Positions 44,561 to 50,873 of a stretch of DNA of 64,000 bases are shown here, one piece after another; positions within the stretch are counted from its first letter, which is position 1; the number at the start of each line of letters is the position of its first letter. This DNA is from Collinsella sp. (GTDB lineage: Bacteria > Actinomycetota > Coriobacteriia > Coriobacteriales > Coriobacteriaceae): contig DXMA01000014.1 of the NCBI GenBank assembly GCA_019414445.1, positions 1 to 64,000 on the forward strand, read 5' to 3'. The translations under genes were made by a program, and so were the position numbers. A model generated the notes under the pieces. That model did no database searches. It was not told the DNA's origin and worked only from the letters and a program-made list of their open reading frames with translations.

Positions 44561-44932
44561 ATGGCAACTAAGTCTATTGAAACTGAGGCCACCGAGGTTC
44601 GCGCCGTCGCTAAGTACGTGCGTGTTTCCCCCAGCAAGGCCCGCCTGGTGGTCGATCTGATCCGCCGCAAGCCTGTCGCTCTGGCCTTCGACATCCTCCA
44701 CTTCTGCGACCGCGCCGTCGCCGTGGATGTCGAGAAGGTTCTCCGTTCCGCCGTTGCGAACGCCGAGAACAACAACGGTCTGCGTGCCGACAACCTGGTT
44801 GTCGCCGCTGCCTATGTTGACGAGGGTCCGACGCTTAAGCGCATCCGTCCCCGCGCCAAGGGTTCCGCTTCTCGCATTCTGAAGCGTACTTCCCACATCA
44901 CCGTCGTCGTTGCTCCTCGAAAGGAGGCGTAA
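44561..44932 (+). CDS. rplV: 50S ribosomal protein L22
   Basis: Exit-tunnel protein with a beta-hairpin at the constriction, 123 aa. YVRVSPSKARLVVDLIRRK near the start and the tunnel hairpin ADNLVVAAAYVDEGPTLKR, RPRAKGSASRILKRTSHI are intact. Starts 14 nt after rpsS. Confidence 0.96.
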   Translation: MATKSIETEATEVRAVAKYVRVSPSKARLVVDLIRRKPVALAFDILHFCDRAVAVDVEKVLRSAVANAENNNGLRADNLVVAAAYVDEGPTLKRIRPRAKGSASRILKRTSHITVVVAPRKEA

Positions 44933-44938
44933 AGCTGT

Positions 44939-45649
44939 ATGGGTCAGAAAGTCTACCCCACCGGCTTCCGTCTTGGCATCACCGAGAACTGGCGCTCCCG
45001 CTGGTTCGCAGAGAAGGATTACGCTAAGACCCTCGGTAACGATCTCGAGATCCGCAAGTACCTCGAGAAGCGTCTTTCCCGCGCAGCTGTCTCCCGCGTC
45101 GAGATCGAGCGCGCTGGCGACAAGGTGAAGGTCATCATCCTCACCGCTCGCCCCGGCGTTGTCATCGGTAAGAAGGGTGCCGAGATCGATACCCTCCGCA
45201 CCGAGCTCGAGAAGGTTGCTGGCGTCTTCAAGGGCCAGCTCTCCGTCGACGTTGTCGAGATCAAGCGCCCCGAGCTCGACGCCAACCTCGTTGCTCAGTC
45301 TATCGCCGAGCAGCTCGAGGGCCGCGTTGCCTTCCGTCGCGCTATGCGCAAGGCTGTCCAGTCCGCCCGCAAGGCCGGCGCTAAGGGCATCCGTATCCAG
45401 TGCTCCGGTCGTCTCGGCGGTGCCGAGATGGGCCGTCGTGAGTGGTACCGCGAGGGTCGCGTGCCTCTGCACACCCTCCGTGCCAAGATCGACTACGGCA
45501 CGGCTGTCGCCAGCACCACCATGGGCGCTTGCGGCGTGAAGGTCTGGATCTACCTGGGCGAGAAGCTCCCGGGCCAGCCTGTTCCCAACCCTGCACTCGA
45601 GGGCTCTTCCCGTCCTCGTCGTCGTAACTCCGAGAGGAGGGGTCAGTAG
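44939..45649 (+). CDS. rpsC: 30S ribosomal protein S3
   Basis: mRNA-entry protein with helicase role, 236 aa. MGQKVYPTGFRLGITENW, the KH-domain RPGVVIGKKGAEIDTLR and GRLGGAEMGRREWYREGRVPLHTLRA are typical. AAAGGAGG precedes the ATG, 6 nt after rplV. It overlaps rplP by 1 nt. Confidence 0.97.
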   Translation: MGQKVYPTGFRLGITENWRSRWFAEKDYAKTLGNDLEIRKYLEKRLSRAAVSRVEIERAGDKVKVIILTARPGVVIGKKGAEIDTLRTELEKVAGVFKGQLSVDVVEIKRPELDANLVAQSIAEQLEGRVAFRRAMRKAVQSARKAGAKGIRIQCSGRLGGAEMGRREWYREGRVPLHTLRAKIDYGTAVASTTMGACGVKVWIYLGEKLPGQPVPNPALEGSSRPRRRNSERRGQ

Positions 45650-46152
45650 TGCTTGCCCCTAAGCGTATTCTTCACCGCAAGGTGCAGCGTGGCTCCATGA
45701 AGGGCCAGGCCAAGGGTAATACCGAGCTGCATTTCGGCGAGTTTGGTATCCAGGCTCTCGAGGCCCATTGGATCACCAACCGTCAGATCGAGGCCGCTCG
45801 TATTGCCATGACCCGCTACATGAAGCGTGGCGGTCGTGTGTACATCACGATCTTCCCCGATAAGCCCATCACCAAGAAGCCTGCTGAGACTCGCATGGGT
45901 TCTGGTAAGGGTAACCCCGAGGAGTGGGTGGCCGTCGTCAAGCCCGGCCGCATCATGTTCGAGGTCAAGGGCGTGCCCGAGGAGGTCGCTCGCGAGGCTC
46001 TGCGTCTTGCACAGCACAAGCTTCCCATCAAGACCAAGATTGTTGCTGCTAAGAACGCTGAGCAGCGCATCGAGAAGGAGATGGCTGAGGAGGCCGCTCT
46101 CGAGGCCAAGTGGGCTGCTGAGGACGCCGCCGCCGCCAAGGAGGAGAACTAA
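45649..46152 (+). CDS. rplP: 50S ribosomal protein L16, C-terminally extended
   Basis: A-site tRNA-contact protein, 167 aa with a GTG start overlapping the rpsC stop. MLAPKRILHRKVQRG, KGNTELHFGEFGIQALE and MGSGKGNPEEWVAVVKPGRI are diagnostic. L16 is usually about 137-140 aa; here some 28 extra residues, rich in Ala and Glu (EKEMAEEAALEAKWAAEDAA), follow the normal end. The tail is probably helical and solvent-exposed; role unknown. Confidence 0.95.
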   Translation: MLAPKRILHRKVQRGSMKGQAKGNTELHFGEFGIQALEAHWITNRQIEAARIAMTRYMKRGGRVYITIFPDKPITKKPAETRMGSGKGNPEEWVAVVKPGRIMFEVKGVPEEVAREALRLAQHKLPIKTKIVAAKNAEQRIEKEMAEEAALEAKWAAEDAAAAKEEN

Positions 46153-46367
46153 TGAAGCCCGCAGAGATTCGTGAGCTCTCGGACGCTCAGCTCGTTGAGA
46201 AGCTGAAGGAAATGCGCGCCGAGCTCTTTAACCTTCGTTTCCAGATGGCCACCAGCCAGCTGGACAACACCGCTCGCGTCAACACCGTGAAGAAGGACAT
46301 CGCTCGCGTCCTCACGGAGCAGCGCGCCCGCGAGATCGCAGCGGAGAAGTCCGCTGTCGCCGAGTAG
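46152..46367 (+). CDS. rpmC: 50S ribosomal protein L29
   Basis: Small helical exit-site protein, 71 aa. LSDAQLVEKLKEMRAELFNLRFQMATSQL and the VKKDIARVLTEQRARE helix are typical. Its ATG shares one base with the rplP stop. Confidence 0.96.
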   Translation: MKPAEIRELSDAQLVEKLKEMRAELFNLRFQMATSQLDNTARVNTVKKDIARVLTEQRAREIAAEKSAVAE

Positions 46368-46383
46368 GACCTAAGGAGAGAAC

Positions 46384-46644
46384 ATGACTGATTCGCGTAA
46401 CTCGCGTAAGGTCCGTACGGGTGTCGTTACCTCCGTCTCCGGTGCCAAGACCATTGTTGTCACCATCACCGAGCGCAAGCGTCACCCCAAGTACGGCAAG
46501 ATGATGACCAGCTCCAAGAAGCTGCACGCTCACGACGAGGAGTGCACGGCTGGCGTGGGCGATACCGTCCGCGTTATGGAGACCCGTCCTATGTCCAAGA
46601 TGAAGCGTTGGCGCCTCATCGAGGTCGTCGAGCGCGCTAAATAA
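46384..46644 (+). CDS. rpsQ: 30S ribosomal protein S17
   Basis: 16S rRNA-binding beta-barrel protein, 86 aa. RKVRTGVVTSVSGAKTIVVTI, ERKRHPKYGKMMTSSKKLHAHDE and ETRPMSKMKRWRLIEVVERA match the family. Followed by a 118-nt gap with RNA structure before rplN. Confidence 0.96.
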   Translation: MTDSRNSRKVRTGVVTSVSGAKTIVVTITERKRHPKYGKMMTSSKKLHAHDEECTAGVGDTVRVMETRPMSKMKRWRLIEVVERAK

Positions 46645-46671
46645 GCAGTCGCTCTTACGACTTGTACGTTT

Positions 46672-46737
46672 CCGAAGATGTGCGTATGCCTGGCTTGCAT
46701 ACCACGGGCCGTATAAAGGCTGCGCACCTCTCTTCGG
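46672..46737 (+). promoter_or_regulatory. Structured element between rpsQ and rplN
   Basis: CCGAAGA-GTGCG (46672-46684) pairs with CGCAC-TCTTCGG (46723-46737), enclosing a hairpin GTATGC / GCATAC (46684-46702) and an open strand. A branched structure in an operon that otherwise has short gaps suggests a cis-regulatory or processing site for rplN-rplX. Confidence 0.5.
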
Positions 46738-46762
46738 TTCTTAGTTCGGAGGAACATCTACC

Positions 46763-47131
46763 ATGATTCAGATGCAAACCATGCTGAACGTCGCCGACAA
46801 CTCCGGCGCTCGCAAGATTCGCTGCATCAAGGTGCTTGGCGGTTCCAAGCGTCGTTATGCAGGCATCGGCGATGTGTTCATCGGTGCTGTCCAGGAGGCT
46901 ACCCCTGGCGCCAACGTCAAGAAGAAGGACGTTGTCCGTTGCGTCGTCGTTCGCACCGTTAAGGAGATCCGCCGCAAGGATGGCTCCTACATTCGCTTTG
47001 ATGAGAACGCCTGCGTTGTCATCAACAACGATGGTTCGCCCGTCGGCACCCGTATCTTCGGGCCCGTCGCTCGCGAGCTTCGTGACAAGAAGTACATGAA
47101 GATCGTCTCGCTCGCTCCCGAGACCCTGTAG
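46763..47131 (+). CDS. rplN: 50S ribosomal protein L14
   Basis: Subunit-interface protein, 122 aa. MIQMQTMLNVADNSGARKI, KKKDVVRCVVVRT and FDENACVVINN-DGSPVGTRIFGPV are typical. GGAGGAAC precedes the ATG. Confidence 0.97.
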   Translation: MIQMQTMLNVADNSGARKIRCIKVLGGSKRRYAGIGDVFIGAVQEATPGANVKKKDVVRCVVVRTVKEIRRKDGSYIRFDENACVVINNDGSPVGTRIFGPVARELRDKKYMKIVSLAPETL

Positions 47132-47144
47132 TTAGGGGAGATAT

Positions 47145-47450
47145 ATGTATATCAAGAAGGGCGATAAGGTCCAGGTTCTCTCTGGTAAGGATCGCGGCAA
47201 GCAGGGCGTTATCCTGCGTGCTCTCCCCGCAGAGAACAAGGTCGTTGTCGAGGGCGTTTCGGTCGTCAAGAAGGCCGTCAAGCCCAACGCTGCCAACCAG
47301 CAGGGCGGCATCGTTTCGCAGGAGGCTCCCATCGATGCCTCCAACGTCAATCTCGTTTGCCCCGAGTGCGGTAAGGTTACCCGCGTCGGTCACGAGAAGG
47401 ACGGCAAGAACAAGCTGCGCGTCTGCAAGAAGTGCGGCCACAAGTTCTAA
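47145..47450 (+). CDS. rplX: 50S ribosomal protein L24, zinc-ribbon form
   Basis: Assembly-initiating 23S rRNA-binding protein, 101 aa. KOW motif KGDKVQVLSGKDRGKQGVI is followed by a C-terminal ribbon with four cysteines (CPEC near 74 and CKKC near 95), as in the zinc-binding type of L24. Starts 13 nt after rplN. The usual next genes (rplE, rpsN, rpsH) are absent; a terminator follows at once. Confidence 0.95.
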   Translation: MYIKKGDKVQVLSGKDRGKQGVILRALPAENKVVVEGVSVVKKAVKPNAANQQGGIVSQEAPIDASNVNLVCPECGKVTRVGHEKDGKNKLRVCKKCGHKF

Positions 47451-47479
47451 GCTGCCCGCAACATCAAGTTGCTAGCAAT

Positions 47480-47510
47480 GGCCCGGATGCCACGGCACCC
47501 GGGCCTTTTT
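47480..47510 (+). terminator. Terminator of the rplC-rplX operon
   Basis: GGCCCGG-TGCC pairs with GGCA-CCGGGCC (one mismatch), then T5. Confidence 0.88.
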
Positions 47511-47534
47511 CTATCCCCACTCATTTGGTATCCC

Positions 47535-47760
47535 TACTCATTGGGGACAGACTTAAATGAGTACCCTAACTGGGTAAGCATACACTCATTGGGGACAGAC
47601 TTACATGACTGGTCGTTTGGGACGTTCTTAAACGACTAGCCTATGAGGACAGTCTTTAGATTAATATATCTGGCCATCTGGGATGGGCTTCAACGAAAGC
47701 GGTACTTAGGGACAGTCCTCAGGTGCCGGCAATTTGGGACGGTCCTTTGATGTCTGATGC
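47535..47760. repeat. Cluster of degenerate GGGACAG-core hairpins
   Basis: At least six related units in 226 nt share a GGGAC(A/G)G-TCTT-like core. Arms differ but pair within a unit: TACTCATT / AATGAGTA around GGGGACAGACTTA (47535-47563), and GTCGTTT / AAACGAC around GGGACGTTCTT (47612-47636). Looser units are near 47,584, 47,641, 47,701 and 47,730. It fills the first half of the 575-nt gap after rplX, and no gene is seen there. Confidence 0.65.
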
Positions 47761-47847
47761 CCCCAGAGGGGTGAAGTAATACAGCCTTCTCTGTCTTTTA
47801 GGGCTTTGTTTTTTCGCCCCTTTATGTTTCGCAAGGACTTTCGCACG

Positions 47848-47976
47848 CGCATTTATGCGCATATTATTGCGCGATAATGCGTGTAACGGCGCAAACATGC
47901 GCAAACTATGGCTAAATAGTGACTGAAAAGCAAATAGACACGCAAATACGAGCAAATACGCGCGCAATTGTGCGAA
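47848..47976. promoter_or_regulatory. Repeat-rich promoter region of the oxidoreductase-deoR pair
   Basis: AT-rich DNA with many short repeats: TTATGCGCATA, ATTGCGCGATAAT, GCGCAAAC twice (47890-47908), and GCAAATACG twice (47942-47960), then CGCAATTGTGCG. This looks like a set of overlapping operators, perhaps for the DeoR-type protein of the same operon. No convincing gene. Confidence 0.4.
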
Positions 47977-48025
47977 TATAGGGCTGTTAGAAATGAAGAA
48001 CCTTCGATGACTCAGGAGGCACATG

Positions 48026-49105
48026 ATGGCAGATTCCAAACAGGCTCCGCTCGACGCCGAGGCAGCCGCAAAGGCGGCGTTTGCCTCGGTCCAGGATCAG
48101 CCGTTCCCCGATGATATCTTTACGGCCCCCGAGCTCCGCTGGGCCGTGATCGGGTGCGGCGTTATCGCCAACCAGATGGCCCAGTCCCTCGCTCTGGCCG
48201 GCCGCAAACTCGCGGGTGTCGCCAACCGTACGCTGTCCAAGGCCCAGTCTTTTGCCGAGCAGTATGGCGTCGAGAAGGTGTACGAGACGGTTGAGGACCT
48301 CTACGCCGATCCGGACATCGACGCCGTCTATATCACCACGCCGCACAACACGCATATCACCTATCTGCGTGCCGCGTTGGCCGCCGGCAAGCATGTGCTC
48401 TGCGAGAAGGCCATTACCCTTAACTCTGCCGAGCTCGACGAGGCCCGTGCCATCGCCGACGAGCACAACGTGGTCCTTATGGACGCCACCACGGTGCTTC
48501 ACATGCCGCTGTATCAGGAGCTGCGCCGTCGCATGGATGCTGGCGAGTTTGGCCACATGAATCTCGCTCAGCTCAACTTTGGCAGCTACAAGGAGTACGG
48601 CGATCTGACCAATCGTTTCTACAACCGTAGCCTTGCCGGCGGCGCCATGCTCGACATTGGCGTGTATGCGCTCTCCGTCATGCGCCTGTTTATGGCCAGC
48701 CAACCCGCCGAGGTCGTCTCGCTGGGCAATACCTGCGAGACTGGCGTTGACGTTGCGGGTGGCATTGTCTGCCGTAATGCTGAGCAGCAGCTGGGCGTCG
48801 TGAGCCTTACGCTCCACTCCAAACAGCCCAAGCGCTCGGTCATCAGTTTCGATAAGTGCTATATCGAGGTCAACGAGTATCCGCGCGCCGACCATGCGAC
48901 CATCGTGTGGACTGCGGACGGTCACCGTGAGGAGGTCCACGCTGGCACCGAAGCCTACGCACTGTGCTACGAGATGGCCGACCTGGAGAAGGCCGTTGCT
49001 GGCGATGATTCGAAGCGCGAGCTTCTAGGCTATGCTTCTGATGTTATGGATCTGATGACCAAGCTCCGCGCCGATTGGGGAGTCGTGTACCCCGAGGAGG
49101 AGTAA
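48026..49105 (+). CDS. Gfo/Idh/MocA family oxidoreductase
   Basis: NAD(P)-dependent dehydrogenase of 359 aa acting on a sugar, inositol or related polyol. After a 35-residue lead, the Rossmann motif VIGCGVIANQMA appears. The family Lys is in LCEKAITLN, and the second conserved block is GGAMLDIGVYALS. Two adjacent ATGs (48023, 48026) are in frame; the second is 6 nt from GGAGG. It is followed 3 nt later by a DeoR-family regulator, so the pair is an operon and the regulator may respond to its substrate. Confidence 0.88.
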   Translation: MADSKQAPLDAEAAAKAAFASVQDQPFPDDIFTAPELRWAVIGCGVIANQMAQSLALAGRKLAGVANRTLSKAQSFAEQYGVEKVYETVEDLYADPDIDAVYITTPHNTHITYLRAALAAGKHVLCEKAITLNSAELDEARAIADEHNVVLMDATTVLHMPLYQELRRRMDAGEFGHMNLAQLNFGSYKEYGDLTNRFYNRSLAGGAMLDIGVYALSVMRLFMASQPAEVVSLGNTCETGVDVAGGIVCRNAEQQLGVVSLTLHSKQPKRSVISFDKCYIEVNEYPRADHATIVWTADGHREEVHAGTEAYALCYEMADLEKAVAGDDSKRELLGYASDVMDLMTKLRADWGVVYPEEE

Positions 49106-49108
49106 GCG

Positions 49109-49855
49109 ATGCTTGCGGAAGATAGGCTCAACGCGATCGTGTCGATGGTGCAGCAGGCCGGCTCGGTTACCGTGCCGGAGCTTGCTGAGGCCCTGGGCGT
49201 GACGGCGTCTACCATTCGGCGCGACCTGCAGACGCTCGACCGCGCACACCGTATCGCCAAGGTACACGGAGGCGCGACGAGTCTGGAGCGCGCGCATGTG
49301 ACGCGCGACCTGACGATCGGCGAGCGCAGTGATCTCCATAACGATGACAAGGAGCGCATCTGCGCCCGTGCTGCGGCCCTGGTGGAGCCCGATAGCTTTG
49401 TGTATATCGATTCGGGCTCCACGACCCTCAAGCTCATCGAGCATCTTCCGCGCCTTGAGGGCGTCACCTATGTGACTGATTCCGTGCTTCACGCTCAGCA
49501 TCTCGCCCTGCGCGGGATGCGCACCGTTGTGCTGGGCGGCGAGCTCAAGCCCGAGACCGAGGCGCTCGTCGGCCCCGATGCCTTGGCAACTCTGGACCGC
49601 TATAACTTCAACTGCGGCTTTTGGGGTTCCAATGGCATCGCCGCCGAGCAAGGTCTCACCACACCGGATATCGAGGAAGCGCAGGTCAAGCGTGTCTCGA
49701 TGCGCCATACCGCCAAACGCTTCGTAATCTCGGACGCCAGCAAATTTGGCATGGTGGCGCCCGTCAAGTTTGCGGACTTCCGCGACGCAACGATTATTAC
49801 CGCGGGTGAGGTGCCAGCCAAGTACCAGTCGATGGACAACGTCATCACGGTCTAG
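49109..49855 (+). CDS. DeoR/GlpR-family transcriptional regulator
   Basis: Sugar-phosphate-responsive repressor, 248 aa. The N-terminal winged HTH is VTVPELAEALGVTASTIRRDL, followed by the DeoR signature VHGGA. The C-terminal sensor domain has YIDSGSTTLKLIEHL, LGGELKPETEALVGPDA and the SDASKFG motif that binds the sugar-phosphate ligand. GAGGAGG lies upstream of the ATG. Probably controls the preceding oxidoreductase gene. Confidence 0.9.
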   Translation: MLAEDRLNAIVSMVQQAGSVTVPELAEALGVTASTIRRDLQTLDRAHRIAKVHGGATSLERAHVTRDLTIGERSDLHNDDKERICARAAALVEPDSFVYIDSGSTTLKLIEHLPRLEGVTYVTDSVLHAQHLALRGMRTVVLGGELKPETEALVGPDALATLDRYNFNCGFWGSNGIAAEQGLTTPDIEEAQVKRVSMRHTAKRFVISDASKFGMVAPVKFADFRDATIITAGEVPAKYQSMDNVITV

Positions 49856-49869
49856 CGATGGGACAAGGC

Positions 49870-49909
49870 CAAAACCACCACAAAGGTGCCTGTCCCCATT
49901 GTGGTGGTT
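49870..49909. repeat. 40-bp palindromic repeat, copy 1
   Basis: Identical over 40 nt to 50160-50199. Arms AACCACCACAA (49873-49883) and TTGTGGTGGTT (49899-49909) surround a 15-nt loop that on the minus strand reads TGGGGACAGGCACCT, placing it in the GGGGAC-core family. Confidence 0.85.
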
Positions 49910-49941
49910 AGTAACGAAAACCGAATAGTTTTCTCAATAGA

Positions 49942-49976
49942 AAAGCGGCAACGTCCATTACGGGCGTTGCCGCTTT
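49942..49976 (+). terminator. Terminator of the oxidoreductase-deoR operon
   Basis: AAAGCGGCAACG pairs perfectly with CGTTGCCGCTTT around 11 nt. The T run is short and the stem is symmetrical, so it may work in both directions. Confidence 0.75.
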
Positions 49977-49998
49977 CGTTGTCTACCGGTTTAGTCTA

Positions 49999-50045
49999 AA
50001 TCTGTAACATCTGGGACCGATTTTGCCGAGTCATTGTTACAGATT
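49999..50045. repeat. Palindrome with AATCTGTAACA arms
   Basis: AATCTGTAACA (49999-50009) and TGTTACAGATT (50035-50045) enclose 25 nt that include TCTGGGACCG. The 10-nt arm core ATCTGTAACA recurs in the next palindrome, 30 nt on. Confidence 0.7.
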
Positions 50046-50073
50046 GAGATTTTCCCTTAAGGGGGATTCGAAT

Positions 50074-50130
50074 GTCTCGATCTGTAACAGATAGACCGGA
50101 AAATGGGCTCTAACTGTTACAGATCGAGAC
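50074..50130. repeat. Palindrome with 17-nt GTCTCGATCTGTAACAG arms
   Basis: Arms 50074-50090 and 50114-50130 are perfectly complementary over 17 nt with a 23-nt loop. ATCTGTAACA is shared with the preceding palindrome, which suggests a local duplication. Confidence 0.75.
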
Positions 50131-50159
50131 GTTTTGGGACCGCGGCTGGGCCATTGCGG

Positions 50160-50199
50160 CAAAACCACCACAAAGGTGCCTGTCCCCATTGTGGTGGTT
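50160..50199. repeat. 40-bp palindromic repeat, copy 2
   Basis: Identical to 49870-49909. Its last base is the first base of the pseudouridine synthase stop codon, so the hairpin forms the immediate 3' end of that gene. Confidence 0.85.
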
Positions 50200-50858
50200 T
50201 AGGGCTCCCAGGGGCAGGGGGCTTCGATGTGGATGTGCTCGCCGGTTACGGGATGCGTAAAGGACACGCTGTGGGCATGGAGCATCAGGCCGCAGGGACG
50301 CGGCGTGCCGTAGAGCTCGTCGCCAACCAGGGGATGACGCTCGCTTGCCAGGTGCACGCGGATTTGGTGCTTGCGGCCGGTGAGCAGCTCGACATCGATA
50401 TACGAGCGCGTGGGCAGGCCACGACGGCTCTTAAGACGCTTGAGCACCTTCACGCGCGTTTGAGACGGCTTGCCGCTGGCGCCGACGCGCATCTTGCGGC
50501 TGTCGTGGCGGTCGCGGGCGATGGGCTTGTCGATGAGCTTTTCGTTCCAGTCGATCTTGCCCTCGGCGAGCGCCAGGTAGTGCTTTCCGAATGCGTGGTC
50601 GATGACCATCTGGTCAAAGGCGGGCTGCGTCTGCTTGTCGAGCGAAAACAGCACTACGCCGGTGGTGTCGCGGTCCAGGCGGTTGAGCGGCTGCATGTCG
50701 GTCGCGGCAAAGCCGTCGCCCATCGCCAGCAGCAGGTCGCTGGCGTAGTCGGTAAGCGTGCGCTCGCCGGTGCCGTCGCCGTGGACGATCATGCCGGCGG
50801 GCTTGTCGATGGCCATGAGCCAGGCGTCGCAGTAGAGGACTTGAGGTTCTTCGTTCAC
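50199..50858 (-). CDS. RluA-family pseudouridine synthase
   Basis: Isomerises uridine to pseudouridine in rRNA or tRNA. 219 aa without an S4 domain. The catalytic Asp62 is in LNRLDRDTTGV, where the usual His before RLD is Asn. Other blocks: LMAIDKPAGMIVHG, GKHYLALAEG and LLTGRKHQIRVHLA, HPLVGDELYG. Start is GTG with GAAAGG upstream. It is 15 nt downstream of the U32 peptidase gene on the same strand and likely co-transcribed. Confidence 0.9.
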   Translation of the reverse strand: MNEEPQVLYCDAWLMAIDKPAGMIVHGDGTGERTLTDYASDLLLAMGDGFAATDMQPLNRLDRDTTGVVLFSLDKQTQPAFDQMVIDHAFGKHYLALAEGKIDWNEKLIDKPIARDRHDSRKMRVGASGKPSQTRVKVLKRLKSRRGLPTRSYIDVELLTGRKHQIRVHLASERHPLVGDELYGTPRPCGLMLHAHSVSFTHPVTGEHIHIEAPCPWEP

Positions 50859-50873
50859 GTGTAAGCCTTTCGG

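Noticed and set aside
47535..47760. CRISPR array
   Set aside because: The units have variable arms and uneven spacing, no constant repeat of 23-47 nt, and no cas genes are nearby.
47719..48039. Possible 106-aa minus-strand protein in the gap before the oxidoreductase
   Set aside because: It crosses the GGGACAG repeats and the operator-like region, has no ribosome site, and ends with a low-complexity basic stretch.
50060..50130. tRNA gene, because of GGATTCGAAT-like text near 50,064
   Set aside because: No acceptor stem or anticodon arm can be drawn; the region is explained by the ATCTGTAACA palindromes.
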